Shown here piece by piece: positions 22,092 to 34,600 of a stretch of DNA of 64,000 nucleotides (its first letter is position 1; the number at the start of each line of letters is the position of its first letter). The position numbers and the translations under genes were made by a program. The stretch comes from Curvularia sp. ZM96 (lineage: Eukaryota > Ascomycota > Dothideomycetes > Pleosporales > Pleosporaceae): positions 1,178,001 to 1,242,000 of the forward strand of contig JAJGBQ010000005.1 in the NCBI GenBank assembly GCA_022457065.1, given 5' to 3'. The notes under the pieces are model-generated. The model was given only the letters and a program-made list of their open reading frames with translations. It had not been told where the DNA came from and ran no database searches.

Positions 22092-23461
22092 TGCCGGGGG
22101 TGAGTCTGCGATATAGAGGCGTACATGACCTTTGTGCTTTAAATTTCAAAAGTTTAGCTAGAAGAATAACATGAATAAGCCATGATAGACATGCCATACC
22201 TACTATCCAAACGTACTCCCAAATTTTAGAGCCATCACTACCTATCTACAATTACCATATTCTCACACTCTGCGCCCTTTTTTCCCCCACTCGTTGCTAT
22301 CCCAGAAAAAAAAAGACGCTCAAAATATATTCTCTACCCGCCACCGTCCACATGCCCTCTCCTCAGCGCCAAGCCAAATACCCGCCGCCTCAGCCCCTGC
22401 CACCAATACACTACATACGTCCCACACACACACATACACGTACCCCTGCCCCCAATTTTCGCTACCATTCACAGCGCCCCCGGCGTACGTATCTTGCAAA
22501 CCAGATGGGGGATGCTAGGAGCGGAATGGGGACCAAGCTGGTAGGTTAGCCTGATACCCGTACCCTATCCTGTCCACGTAGGGAAGGTGACGCAAGCAGC
22601 CCTTTTCCCGGGGGAGGGTGTGGGCGCGTATGTAGCTTGGTTATTTAGTTTATCTTACGAATTAGCATGTGATGAGAGTGTGGGTAAAAAGAATGGGTAG
22701 ACTATAGCAGGATGTTGGTGTGGAGTTGGTGGTGGACTGCTTCGCCTACGTATACAGAGGTACTAACTATGCCGATTATGGCGCGGTTAAGTAGCCTTGG
22801 ACGCCGTGCGCTTGGGGTGTGCGGCACAGACGGTGTGGACTGTGCCGCAACGTGAGGCTGTACCTACGTGTTGGTGAGATGACATGGCGTACCATGGAAG
22901 TGGGTACAGATGGGCGGCGTAGTGGGAAATGTGCCGTGTTGGATGTGGGGTGGGATGAGACAGAGGCATGACGTGTAGACTTAGGGGAGGGTGCAGGTCT
23001 CGTGCTATGTTGATGGGGCTGGGCAAAAGAAACGAGTAGTGCACTTGATGGCGTGTCGAGCAGGGTCCTGTGCCCTGCATTGACGTTTTGGAGGTTAGTG
23101 GGTGCAGTAATGGGCGGCTGAAGCATGATAGACATGGAGGTTGGAAAGTCATTCGTATTAGACAGAGCACTGCATGAGCTCTCTGGCAGTAAACTATTGG
23201 TGGTATCTGTAAACGCCGTATGCCATGATATCGCATAACTATGCGAACCAAAACAGAAAGGGTATCGTGATTAAACATGAAATATGAAAGAGAAACAGTG
23301 AGAAGAAACAGATCGCATGGTTGTACACATGACCTCTATCCCAGTCATGAGCAATGGGTATAGCCGCGCGCGACTAGTCTGGGCATAAAAAAGGTCATGG
23401 GGAATGTTGAAACTTTGACATTGTCGTAACATTGTCGAAACGAGCGTCGTAAGCTCAGCGC
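22092..23461. other. Convergent intergenic region, about 1.4 kb
   Basis: Between the monooxygenase stop and the DUF3455 stop. It contains CA-rich and CCT-rich stretches (22360-22460) and a G/T-rich part (22790-23110). Overlapping ORFs such as 22787-23278 have Pro/Ser/His-rich composition typical of chance frames. No gene supported. Confidence 0.5.
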
Positions 23462-24321
23462 TTACTGCTTTGGACCATAGATCCAGTCTGACAAGTGTTA
23501 GTGGCCGAGCATGGTGCGGAAATGTGTTTTTTTGTATGGACTTACATTGTGCGGCGTATTTGACTTCCCATGAGGCTGGCATACCCTTGCAGGTTGCAGG
23601 CCTGTTGCCACCAGCAGTCTCGACACGGTAGACGGTGTTAATGCCTCCCTGGGAGATACCTGCCTTGTGCTGGAGGTAGAGCCAAGCAACAGCAGGAAGA
23701 CCGTTCTTTCCCTGGCATGCGGACTTGGGTGCGTCGACAGAACCAATCTTCGCAACCTGGGCAATGGGATAGGGGGCAGCAAGCTGGTCAAAGGCGAATG
23801 TGGGAGTGTTTGTGCCAGTAACATCAGCAAAGAAGTGGTGGCCAGCAATGTTCTGGTAGCCCTGAGACCTGAGACTCATGTCGAGCAGTTGAGGAGCCCA
23901 CTCAGCCATGGAGAGGGCAAGGGGAGACAGGGTTCCAATCTTCCAGTTGGCATCTCGGTCGTTGTTGAGTTTTGTGCCGATGTCATACAGGGTAGCTGAT
24001 AAAAGCAAACGTCAGTACCAGCACTGGATGAGATGAGGAAAAGCTCTTACCGAAAGCACCCGTAGTACCAGGAGTGACGCTTTCGTCTGGGCTTGCACAG
24101 GTGTAGTTCTGTGTGCCAATGCCGAGTACGACATACTTGAGAGCCATGTCTCCTCCTGGGCTTGTGAGGTTGCTCTTAGGAAACAGTGAAGCCAGCTTGT
24201 CGAGATTCTTGGCCGGAGTGTATGTGTGAGGTTTGCCAGGCTGGGGAGGCTGAGGGGGCAGAGCAGCCGCGTAGGCAGAAGTGGCAAAGACAAGTGCCGC
24301 CGTGAAGGTAGAGAAGAGCAT
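23462..24321 (-). CDS. Secreted DUF3455-family protein
   Basis: Exons 24321-24051, 23995-23546 and 23487-23462 join to 248 aa. MLFSTFTAALVFATSAYAAALP is a signal peptide. The domain starts at LKYVVLGIGTQNYTC and contains GAFATLYDIGTKL, HHFFADVTGTNTPTF and the paired-cysteine part KSACQGKNGLPAVAWLYLQ...ATCKG; the last short exon supplies YWIYGPKQ, the expected end of DUF3455 proteins. Some databases label such proteins malate dehydrogenase; nothing here supports that, as there is no dinucleotide-binding fold. Function unknown; a secreted, disulfide-stabilised protein is the safe reading. The family name is from recall of the YVVLGIGTQNYTC pattern. Confidence 0.85.
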
Positions 24322-26637
24322 CTTGGCTGGTGATGGAACGAGTTGACGTCGGGAGGAAGTGGTGACAGGGACACGTCTGGATGAATTGAAGGAGCCTGCC
24401 TGGTGTCTGTGCCAGTGTCTGTCGCTGTAGTCGTTGATGTTCCACGAACTTGTCGAGGCGGCGGTTGGACAAACTTATAATGTTTGCTCGCAGATGGCGG
24501 CTGCCGTTTGACGGGCGGCCCCTGCGCCTGCCATGTGTATGTACGTCAACACAGACCACCGTCCCAGGCCTGACCAGATCGTTAATATCAATCCCGGGAC
24601 ATATGCGCGCCCACGACTGGTGAGACCTCGACATGGCTCTAACGTCTCAGTGTGGCTCTCCGTCTGCATCCCACCTTGCCGCTCCCGGCAGCCTGGGGAA
24701 AAAGGCTTGTGCCTGCTCTGCGCGCTGATACGTCCAACCTCACGATCCAATCCAGAAATGTGGGCGGCGCTGCGATGGCGTTGTGGTTTTCTAGACTACA
24801 TACGAACGCAACTACACCACGATCCGCTTTCCCGTGGCGCCTGCTTGCGGTCTTGAGCCTCGATTTGTCGTCCGAGGGTTGGCATCTTGGACAGCGCCTC
24901 CACGTCCAAGGCAGAATCCAACATCACCGCGCCAGTTTCGACGTACGGAGGCGGCGTGGCCGTCTTACTGAGGAACGGCCGACAAAGGATCTTTTTACGG
25001 TTTCAGCGCTGACCTTCCAGACGAAGTCCAAACACCGGCACACATTCGGAAATTCAACAGTCTTGCGCCTGGGTTCTCCCTCGCCTGCCCGAACGGGAGG
25101 CTGGGCTGGGGCCCATGTCCATTGACTTTCACCGGCCGTCCGTGCGCTGCAGGCGCCATGCAGGCCCTTGGCTGGCAAAATGACCTGATCCGGCCCAACA
25201 AAGACCGCAAATGACCCTGTAGCGGTATGCACGCTCTATCGAATGCCCCGCTTCGAGCCCCAATGTTGGTTAATTAATGCGTCTTGCTCAGAGATTAACG
25301 GAAGATACGGCAGCCACAAACTTTGCGTCGGAACGTGAAAGAGTTGGAAGGTTGCGTCCTGGCAGAGGCCTTAGGATTACGGCGTGAGTCGCGTTGGTGT
25401 CTCATCGACTATCTTTCCCTCCAGGCATCCTTTTTTGCACAGCTTGGGTTAGCCACCTCTGCCCTGAAGCTCGCAGTGTGAGAGGTTGAGTATGTCGCTC
25501 GCCAGGTCACTCCAGGCTGCTGGTTTTTTTGACCCATTTTTCTGTATCCGTACAGGCAAGGGTTGGCCCGGCCTGACCTTGGATGACCTGCAAAGTGGCT
25601 GCAGCGACATGTCTGTCAAGAAAACTCTCCAGGCGCAACATCTCTGCGCAGTGGTGCGCGCCCTGGACCTCGGGACTCGCATATCCACATGTACGCCACA
25701 GGCTACGCTTCTGCCGTCTGACAACCGATAGAGGTGTTTTTGCCTCGCATGAACTAAAAGAGGGGCCATGTTGGCTTCTTAGCTCTCTGCAAGGCCGCCG
25801 AAGTAGCGACATTAGCCTTCTTTCTTTTTCGCTCCACAGCAAGTGAGCAACATAATCTGGCTAGCGGGCACGCTCGCAGTGTGTGCACAATGGGACAACG
25901 TCGGCCACATTATCGGAAAACCACCCGATCATGTTTCGTCTGAACGCGTAAGAGTTAGACTGCGCAAATGACTTGAGCAAGTGTTTGTAAACCCATGGAG
26001 TTCACATGGTGAACTGTGTCAGAACCCAACCGAACTGTTTCAGCGATCCCGCACAACTCTGCGACACTTCCCCAGCCCACCGAACGACTACAGGAGACAT
26101 CCCGGATCGCTCTCCATAGCGGCCCGTTGTGTTTCGATCAGCATTTTGGTGTGCTTCTCAAACAGTTTCACAGTCTCAGCTCCTATCTAGGCTGCACAGT
26201 GGCACTCACGTATGTGACACTTGTCGCGACGCCCAACATATCCCGTCCTGCCTGCAATCTCTGGTGTGCAGGTCAGCCGGAATCGATACGGTGGATGCTG
26301 AGGCCGCATCCAATTTGGGCGACCATTGACGGGCACTTGCTCCGGCCCCTGAGACGGCTTATTCAATCGCTTACCTATCTCTCTCGCCTCTCCATAATCA
26401 CTACGTGATCATTGATCATTGACCCCAAATGTAGATGTATGTTAAATATGGCGATGATTTGGGAGCAAAGTTCGGCATATTATTTCAAACGTCAAAGGTC
26501 TAGAGATCGCTAAAAGTGGGGCGCCATCTGCCCGCCACCAGTCTTTCAGCTGCCTTGACAGCTATGAGCACTCCAACAACCAGTCACTCTTGACCGGCAC
26601 GAAACAAGGAGTCCATTAGGGCACCTTCTTCATCGTC
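24322..26637. other. Gene-free divergent region of 2.3 kb
   Basis: Between the DUF3455 start (minus) and the P450 start (plus). I tried all frames: ORFs up to 157 codons (24652-25125) overlap others on the opposite strand and show no motif or splice partner. Base composition is balanced, not AT-rich, so it does not look like a RIP-degraded repeat. It should contain both promoters. Confidence 0.45.
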
Positions 26638-28307
26638 ATGGCCAGCGGACATGATCACAATGCTTCGGGCGTCCACCTATGGCTGATGTCATCGGTTGGC
26701 TTGCATCCGATAGTAGCAAGCGTGTTGGTTATTGCCACGGTAAGAACAATTCCACCAACACCACACCAAGGCTCACGCTCCAATCAAGTCTGTATTCCTC
26801 TATGCCTTCTACAATGTCTTTCTGCACCCTCTTCGAGGATACCCTGGCCCGCTACTCTGGCGCAGTTTCCGCTTTCCATATGTCGTCTCCACCCAACGCG
26901 GTGAGATCCACAGGCGGTACAACGAGTTTCATGCCAAGTATGGACCTGTCGTACGGATTGCGCCAAACGAGCTGTCTTACGCAGATGGCCGTGCGATCAA
27001 GGATATTTACGGCAACCGGCCTGGTCACCAACTCTTTGAACGGAACCGTACGTTTTTCAAGAAGATGACGCCGGACGAGCCACATACCATCATGGACTGG
27101 CATGAAGAACAGCATGCAAAGTACCGGCGCGCTTTCGCAAACGCTTTCTCTGAGAAGAGTTTGAAAAGCCAGGCCCCCGTCATTGAAAAACATGTTGACC
27201 TATTTATGGCGCAATTGAAGAAGCGCAACACTGCAAACCTCGCAGACTGGTTCAATTTCCTTACGTTTGACCTTGCAGGTGACCTTACTTATGGAGAGTC
27301 GTTTGGTTGTGTCGAGAACGGGAAGGCACATCCATGGGTCGACATTGCACAGGACTTTGGCAAAGGACTTGCCATGATTGGAGCTGTTAACCTGTATCCC
27401 CCTGTCGAAAAGATCCTGCGCTACATCATCCCCAAGCACATTTTGCAGAGAAGTATGGACCATCGTCAAATGAGCGTCGAGCAAGCCAAGAAAAGGATAG
27501 CACTAGACGTGGAGCGGCCAGACTGGGTAACACCAACTAAAAAGTACACGGATCAGAAAGAGCCTTTTACTCAGCAGGAATGGGGCGTGAATCTCATGGT
27601 GATAGCCTTTGCTGGAAGTGAAACGACAGCCAGTGCATTGACCGCCATTACCAGGATGTTGGTCCAGCACAGAGGTGTTCTTCATCGTCTAACGAATGAG
27701 ATTCGTGAAAGGTTTCAAAACGAAAGCGACATTACCGTAGCAACCACAAGCGACCTGCCGTATCTCAATGCAGTGATACATGAGGGCATGCGTGTTGGTC
27801 CGCCTGTTGTGATTGGACTGCCGCGTGTCGTGCCGGAGGGCGGAGATATGGTATGCGACCGATGGGTTCCTGGGGGCGTAAGTTATCCGTCTTCTCGACA
27901 ATCAGATTCTGCATGCTAACATGAAGCTTTTTCCAGACCTACGTTGTCTTCAACCAATTCTCCGCCTACCGCCAGTCTTACAACTTCTCTAACCCGAACT
28001 CGTTCATCCCAGAACGCTTTCTTACGCCTGGCAAAGACGACAACATGACTGTCTTCCAGCCCTTCTCAATGGGCAGGCACATGTGCATAGGCATGAAGGT
28101 GGCTTACCAGGAGATGCGGCTGATACTTGCGAGGCTGTTGTGGAGCTTTGATCTGGCGCTGAAAGATCCACACGACGTTTGGGATTGGGGCGAGCAGAAC
28201 ACGTATATTCTCTGGGTAAGTTATTTGCATCGTGGCGAAGTGCTTGGCTAATGGTAGGACAGGACAAGAAGCCACTGGAGGTTACACTGAACCATGTGAA
28301 CAAGTAA
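26638..28307 (+). CDS. Cytochrome P450 monooxygenase, membrane anchored
   Basis: Microsomal heme-thiolate oxygenase. Exons 26638-26739, 26789-27877, 27937-28215, 28263-28307 join to 504 aa. The first intron joins the anchor VASVLVIAT to SVFLYAFYNVFLHPLRGYPGP; the plain ORF misses this. Motifs: proline hinge RGYPGP, WxxxR region EEQHAKYRRAFANAFSE, I-helix FAGSETTASAL, K-helix EGMR, PERF as PERF in FIPERF, and heme loop FSMGRHMCIG with the axial cysteine. The pattern resembles CYP65-type (isotrichodermin hydroxylase-like) enzymes; this is recall and the substrate is unknown. No reductase, synthase or transporter lies next to it. Its 3' end converges on TEN1. Confidence 0.93.
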
Positions 28308-28817
28308 CGACACTATCATGGTGTCTGGACTCAAAACGTTCAATCTCGTGCTCTCCGGACGAGTTGCTGAGTCAAGCCCAGGGAAAAGATTGGGTAAGAG
28401 GAGAGTGACTGTACACCGTTACGATCAATCTCTGGATCTTCTTGATGCCGATTAACAGCCAAGTTTTCTTCGTACATTTTTCATCAATTTCACTTTGAGC
28501 ACATTGGAAGTCCGCAGCCCGCAGAAGACGATTGCGCTGTAATCACGTGATACCATTACTTGCACATGGCAACTGAGACATATGGTGTAGTGGATGATAA
28601 CAGTTGCCTTGGGCGCGACCCACATGCGTTGATCACCCACGCCGGGCGCTGACATTTTTCATGCCTCACCCGTGCATATCAGATCAAGTGCAGACTCGAC
28701 ATGCGTTGCTTCGCAATGAGGACCAAGTTGTCCGTTCATGGTCATATCAATGCACAGTCAACATTCAGACCGACAAGTCTCGAGTAGTAGAAGACATGAT
28801 AGCAGCTACTACAATGC
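28308..28817. other. Convergent region P450 / TEN1
   Basis: About 510 bp between converging stop codons; expected 3' UTRs. No other feature recognised. Confidence 0.55.
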
Positions 28818-29231
28818 TCACGACACCTCCTTGCGCGCCTGTACGGCCTTTGCATAGGCTTCTAAATCAACATTCCCGGCATCCCACATGGTGACGGCCT
28901 GGACGAAGACACCCTTTTCCTTTTTCCGCTGCACGTAGCCGATAACGTTGAGCCACGTGCCAACTTCTAGATCTTTTTGTTTTGCATGCTCCAGTACATG
29001 TTCAACATCGACGTTTGCAATGACGGGAACGGCAGAGACGGGGGTATTATGTTTGAGGCGTAAAGTTGCCGTCTGAACAACATACTCATCAACACTGCGA
29101 CATTGTCAGTAGCTGCATGGCAATCCCGTGAACAAGCTGTACCAGCCCAGGAAGCGGACTTTAGTGCCCGGACCGCATGTCGGGAGATCGCTCAGCAGCA
29201 CCAGATTTGACGGAACTGGGGCAGTAGACAT
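28818..29231 (-). CDS. TEN1: TEN1, telomere-capping CST complex subunit
   Basis: Small OB-fold protein that pairs with Stn1 on telomeric single strands. Exons 29231-29143 and 29094-28818 join to 121 aa; the intron (GTACAG...GTCGCAG) splits a cysteine codon in FLGCV. Recognition rests on the N-terminus PSNLVLLSDLPTCGPGTKVRFLGCV, on the VIANVDVEHVLEHA block and on GTWLNVIGYVQ, the usual order in fungal Ten1; length fits (about 110-160 aa). Without splicing the ORF is misread as a 121-codon frame with an unrelated N-terminus beginning at 29471. It is head-to-head with SNF7, 353 bp between start codons. A different OB-fold protein is the alternative. Confidence 0.82.
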
Positions 29232-29584
29232 GGTGGTGAAGGCGCAGAAGGCGGTGGAAACTATGGCCGGGGTCCGTTGTGCACGTGCCAAGGTTAGCGC
29301 GAGCGACATCATACCCTCGTGCATCCAGGCCCGATTCATGACGAGCCAGGCAGCCTTCAAACACTTAAACGCCGCAGCCCCGACACGATACAGACTCGCA
29401 AGCTCCCTCTCCTGACCACTTCTCGATCCATCTTTGTGTTTTCCACATTGTACGTCCAAGCCGCATACCACCCCGCAGCCCCGCCATCCCGCTGTTCGAT
29501 AGGCACCCGAAGCGCCTATTCGAGCCCACCAGAAGCGCGTGCGATAAGCCCAGAGCTGATTGAGAAACCTAGAGCTATTTCATC
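29232..29584. promoter_or_regulatory. Bidirectional promoter TEN1 / SNF7
   Basis: Only 353 bp separates two divergent start codons, so both promoters must be contained here. No TATA box seen. Confidence 0.6.
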
Positions 29585-30372
29585 ATGAGCGGCTGGGGTA
29601 TGGGTTGGTTTGGCGGTGGCCAGGCGAAGAAGGAGGCGCCCAAGAAGGCCATCCTCCAGCTTCGCGGCCAACTCGAGATGCTGAACAAGAGGGAGAAGCA
29701 CCTGCAAAATCAAATGGACGAGCAGGATGCCTTGGCGCGAAAATATGTGTCTAGCAACAAGCAAGGTACTCGCTGTGTATACGACTCTCCACATACTGTC
29801 GCTGACACCCAGTCTAGCTGCCAAAAACGCGTTACGGCGAAAGAAGCAGTTTGAGCACTCCCTCGAGCAGACTAGCTCGCAAATCATGAGCCTTGAACAG
29901 CAAATCTACTCGATCGAGTCGGCGAATATCAACAAGGAGACACTGGATGCTATGAAGAATGCTGGTGCGGCCATGAAGCAGATACATGCTGGCCTGACCA
30001 TTGACAAGGTCGACAACGTCATGTACGTCATTTCTGGAATTACCGAACACCTAGGGCCATCCATCTGACAATATATCCAGGGACGACCTCCGCGAACAAC
30101 ACGCCATTGGTGAAGAGATCAGCGAAGCCATTACCTCGAGCGTCGCCAACAACGCCATCGACGATGGCGAACTGGATGCAGAGCTCGAAGAACTACAACA
30201 AGAGAAGCTCGACGAACAGATGCTCAACACAGGCAGCGTGCCCATCCACGATGCACCCTCGAGCCAAAAACTCCCCCAAGCACCCAATGCGAACCCCAAG
30301 GCTCCGCAGCGGGTCGAGGAAGACGACGAGGAAGAGGAGCTGCGGAAGCTACAGGCAGAAATGGCCATGTAA
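29585..30372 (+). CDS. SNF7: SNF7/VPS32, ESCRT-III filament subunit
   Basis: Core polymer of ESCRT-III in multivesicular-body sorting and membrane scission. Exons 29585-29765, 29818-30022, 30081-30372 give 225 aa. N-terminal membrane-inserting start MSGWGMGWFGG, basic helices 1-2 (KKEAPKKAILQLRGQLEML...KREKHLQNQMDEQ, AAKNALRRKKQFE), helix 3-4 region MSLEQQIYSIESANINKETLDAMKNAGAAMKQIH, and an acidic C-terminal half (EEISEAITSS, DGELDAELEELQQEKLDE) ending in a MIM-like helix EEEELRKLQAEMAM that would bind Vps4. Length and order match the family. It diverges from TEN1 and converges on FHL1. Confidence 0.95.
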
Positions 30373-31674
30373 GAAGCTCGACGCTGTGTGTGTGGAAATC
30401 CATCCAGGGAGACATAGACATCGCTAGCTTGGGCGCGAATGAGATATACAGTCTTCAGGCGTACGGCGATATATGGTCAGAAGCGGGGACATTTTGAGGC
30501 TTTGAAGCCGCCTCCTCTTTTTTCTTACTTATCCATCCATTTTGTTCTCCTTATAATCACGGCATCTGACTTGTTTTTTCTTTTTTCTTTTTCCTCCCTG
30601 TGTGTTACGGGGATCACTCCGCATCAGATGGTACCCACCACCACCATGAGCCCCCAGATTTACGAAGTGCTGTCTTTTTTGGTGGGAAAGTTGTACGCAG
30701 CAAGGTATAGGGATTTGGATGGAATTTACTTCTTGCAATCCCAAGAATGCCCAGTTATATCTTTGCATGACGTGAACATGAAATTTTTGGTTGAATGAAA
30801 AACGAAAATGTCCTTTGCCCATGCATACGCACAAGAAAATTAACCAGCTAGTTAATCTAGCATGCGACACGCTCATTAGTCTGTTGAACAGGATCAGAGA
30901 AAATCGTTCTGGAGATCCTTCTTCTTCTTCGTCAAAAATGCTATCCTGACACTTCATCACCTCACAACACATTTTAGCTCTAGCTCTAGACCAGGAATAA
31001 TCGATGAGAGTCCGGTGTATTCACTACTTCATGTCTTTAGCGGAACAACAACGGACGGCTAGGCACGTAGAAACAAAATACATACAATACAAAAGCTTTT
31101 GTGTAATTCATTTCATGCAGCTAGCTAGCTAAAGCAGCAGTAGTAGTAAGTTATACTTCCGCTGAATAAGACAATGGTTCTTTGCAGTCCGATTATCCGA
31201 CTCCCAGCCCCATGTTCCTGATGCTTTCGCCTGAAAATACTAAGAACCAAGACATACTCCATCTTTCTCCAGGCTGAAGGGAAAAAGTCTCACTTTTATA
31301 GCCATTTTTGGGCTAGGGTCGTCGTATCATGTCGTGGGAATGATGATAAAAAAAAGAGGAGCACGAATGCTCCTGATGACCCTTTGTGGGCCGTGAAGGT
31401 AAAAGACGACAACAAGAAGACTGGTACTCTGAGTTACCCTCTCCTCTTTTCCTCTCCTGAATGGGTATCAGGCAGTCTCGTTGTTGTCGAATAAAGTGAT
31501 AAACGCCCATGTCCCCCATCCAAAAAGTGCTTTTGTAACATATACTCCTCTACTTTGAGAGGACAAACCGATACAACGCCAAACATATGACAGGGCAAAA
31601 TTTGAGCCGACCGGGAGTGGAGAAAACAATAAAGATAGCGCTCAATGAAACCAAGAATTCACAAAACATGTCAT
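30373..31674. other. Convergent intergenic region SNF7 / FHL1
   Basis: About 1.3 kb between stop codons. T-rich tracts on the plus strand near 30520-30600 and an AGCTAGCTAGCT motif near 31120 followed by a short AGT run. Possibly long 3' UTRs. No ORF with protein-like features. Confidence 0.5.
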
Positions 31675-34600
31675 CTAGTCAGTTTTGGATGTCTCCTCAG
31701 TCTCCTCTGCCTTGGTCGATTCTTCGGCGCGAGCCGGGCTATTTGTGGTCGATTCGTTCATCGGGCGTCGCAATGGAGTGCCGTTCTGCACAGCTGGAGA
31801 GCCAGGAACGGGAGTTATTGGCTCGACGCTGGGGCGGTGTGAAGGGACTGCTGAAGCTGCCGGTGCTGTAGTCGAAGGCGGCGCCGTGGCAGGTGGTGCT
31901 GGCGATGCCCCAGTCATGTTGGGCGTGAACTTTTGTGGCTCACTGTTCTCGCGTGGAGGTGCAGGCGACGCCGATGTTGCCCCAGATGGAGCTTGTCCAA
32001 CTGGTTGTTGCTGTTGCTGTGATTGTGACTGCTGCTGGTGCTGAGTCAAGGTATTAGCAGCAGCATCTGCAGCGATTGCAGCAGCAGTACCAGCTGCCGT
32101 AGCTGGCACAGCGACTGGCGCACTCTCCGGTTTGGCACCAACGTTTCTCTTGACATGCTTGTTGATGCTCTCCACACCGCAAATGGATTCGAGCAACTTT
32201 CTTTCAGGTTCCGTCAACGACGCCTCAGGCACTGTCCTGTCCACACATGCTCGAATAGCATTGTCTACCTTCTTTTGCTCATCGGGGCCTGGCCTCTTTT
32301 CTAGGTACACAAGACGATACGCTTCGAGCTGGCGAATGAGGTCTGGATGCACGCCAATGGGATATCGTCCAGAAGGGTGTGGCGTTGAGTTCTCGTTTGA
32401 TGAGCCCTGGTGTGATGAAGCTTGGGTCGGCGGTGGACCATAAGGCGACGCATTGCGCTGCGCGGGTGATGCGGCAGGCGCGTTCGGTTGCTGACCGGCC
32501 GGAGAGTATGTTGGATATGGACGAGGCGGCGCTGGACCGTATGGACTTGCACCAGTAGCAGCATATGGCCCACCATAAGGACTTGGTGCCGAAGGTCCAC
32601 TATACGGCGACTGTTGCGGTGCAGCTGTAGGAAACAGTACGCCATACTGTCCACTTGATCCAGGCGCTGAGTTGACGGGTGGTGCTTGCGAGTTGGGTTG
32701 CGGGTAGGGTCGTGGAGGATTTGGAGCTGATGGACTACCACTTGTGTTGCCACCTGCCCAAGGAGATGCATAAGGTGAAGGGTGTGGTGCATTCTGCGCC
32801 CCGTTAGGCGCAGAAGCATTGCCTTCGCCACGCGCCATGCTGGGAGGTAGACGGGGCTGCGCAAGACTTGGTGGCAGTCTCGGTGGGGCTTGCGGCATCC
32901 CATGAGGCATGCCTGGATGATATGGATATCCAGGTTGAGGGTAGGGTTGATAGCTGTTTGGTGGCTGATAATACTGTGGTCGCGGAGCGTGGTTCATCGG
33001 GGGACTCGCTTGCCTCTTCCTGCGCTCCTTTTCAATCGAGACCTCGGGATTGATTCGCCAAAGGTAACCCTTGCCCTCCTTGTCGCCCTTCATAAAAGCA
33101 TCATGCTGACCAAGGTTGTGACGCACACTGGACTGCCAGCCGCTCGTGGTGGTCTTGAACTTGTACCAAGGATATTTGCGCTCAATGTAGGTGTAGATGG
33201 ATTGCAGATTCATCTGACCAGTAGGGGAGGATGAAATGGCTTCGTGGATGAGGACAACGTAGTTTGCGGTGGGACGCTGTAACTGCTCCTCAGTGTAATC
33301 TTCGATACGCATCTCAGGTGAAGGAGTTCGGGGAGGCCGCATCGGTTTGGCTTGTTTCTGAAGACCAGACAATGTTCCATCACCATGCTCTGTCGATTCC
33401 ATGACACCATCATCATCTCCATCGCCTGCGTTTGACTCCTTGCGCTTGGGTGCCTTTGGCTTGATAGTCGGCATGGGTATGTCGGCAGGATCAATGCCCG
33501 CAGCCCTCGCCCTCTCAATGTCTTTAGCTTGTTTGATGAGTTGAGATCGCTGGCGTTTTGACATGATACCATCCTTTGGTGGTCTGCCGGGACCCTTGCG
33601 TTTTTCGACGACGTGACCGATGAGATTCCGGGGCAAGTTATGCTGTATGGCCATCTCTTCTGTGATGAGTCCGTCAATGTCTCCCGCTTCAAGTTCACCT
33701 TCGTGAGGTTTACGCAAAAGAGGTGGGCTATCATTTGGCGGAGGCTTGCTCGGCTGCTCAGGCTTTGTGGCCGCCGGAATGTCCTTGACAGACTGTTCGG
33801 CCGGTGTCTCATCCTTGACAGGAGTCTTTGCGGGAGCCTTGGCTGGCGCTTTGCCCTTCTCTTTTGGCTCCTTTGACTCCTTGGGTTCCTTCGGCTCCTT
33901 GGATTCCTTGGTTGGAACTGGTTCCTTTTCTTTCTGCTCCTTGTGCTCCTTGGATTCCTTGCGCTCTTTGTGTGCTTTTGGTTCCTTGGCTGACTCACGA
34001 GCTTGCTCCTTGCTCTTGCCCGAATCTTTGACTTTGATCTTGACCTTCTTGGAAGGAGGCTCTTCAGGGGTGAGCTCCCGATGCTGAGGCTTCCGCTTGT
34101 GTGCCTTCTTGTTATCCTTGGCACTTGGTGCTGGGGGCAGATTCTTGATCTTGAGTTTCAGGTTAGTCTTCTGTCGAGGCTTTGGAAGTGGCTCCTCGTA
34201 ATCATCCATCTCCTCGTCTGCCAGTCCGTCATCTTCTTCGCTGTCGCTGACGGGATGATGGTAATAAACGTGGCGCGGGTTGACGCTCTGTTGGTCTTCA
34301 CTCTCAGAACTGATGTGCTCATCACTCTCCAATTGCCCATTGCCGTTCTCGAACGAGAAACTCATGGGACGTGAGCCTGACTCTTGGCGATTTCTTTGCT
34401 GCTCGGTAAGGGCAACATCGGGTAGATAGAAGTGGATATTGACAGCACCAATAAGCAGGTGATCGCCGTGATCTAGGGGGATCGTTTCGCCCTTTGGGTA
34501 AAACTCGCCTTCGTGATGCAGGCCGTTATTACCCAAGACGTGTATGCAGAAATGGCCAGCGTCAAAGTCGAAGAAGATCTTGGCATGCTCGCGAGAAATG

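Noticed and set aside
22787..23278. Minus-strand ORF of 163 codons
   Set aside because: Pro/His/Ser-rich with overlapping frame of similar length; no splice continuity or motif.
24652..25125. 157-codon ORF in the large gap before the P450
   Set aside because: No domain, overlaps ORFs on the other strand, and composition is not protein-like.
19427..28307. Secondary-metabolite cluster with tyrosinase, monooxygenase and P450
   Set aside because: No backbone synthase, no pathway regulator or transporter among them, and a 4.5-kb spread with unrelated genes.
29106..29471. 121-codon minus-strand frame starting at 29471
   Set aside because: Only its middle (PSNLVLLSDL) is real, as TEN1 exon 1; the rest is upstream sequence and intron.
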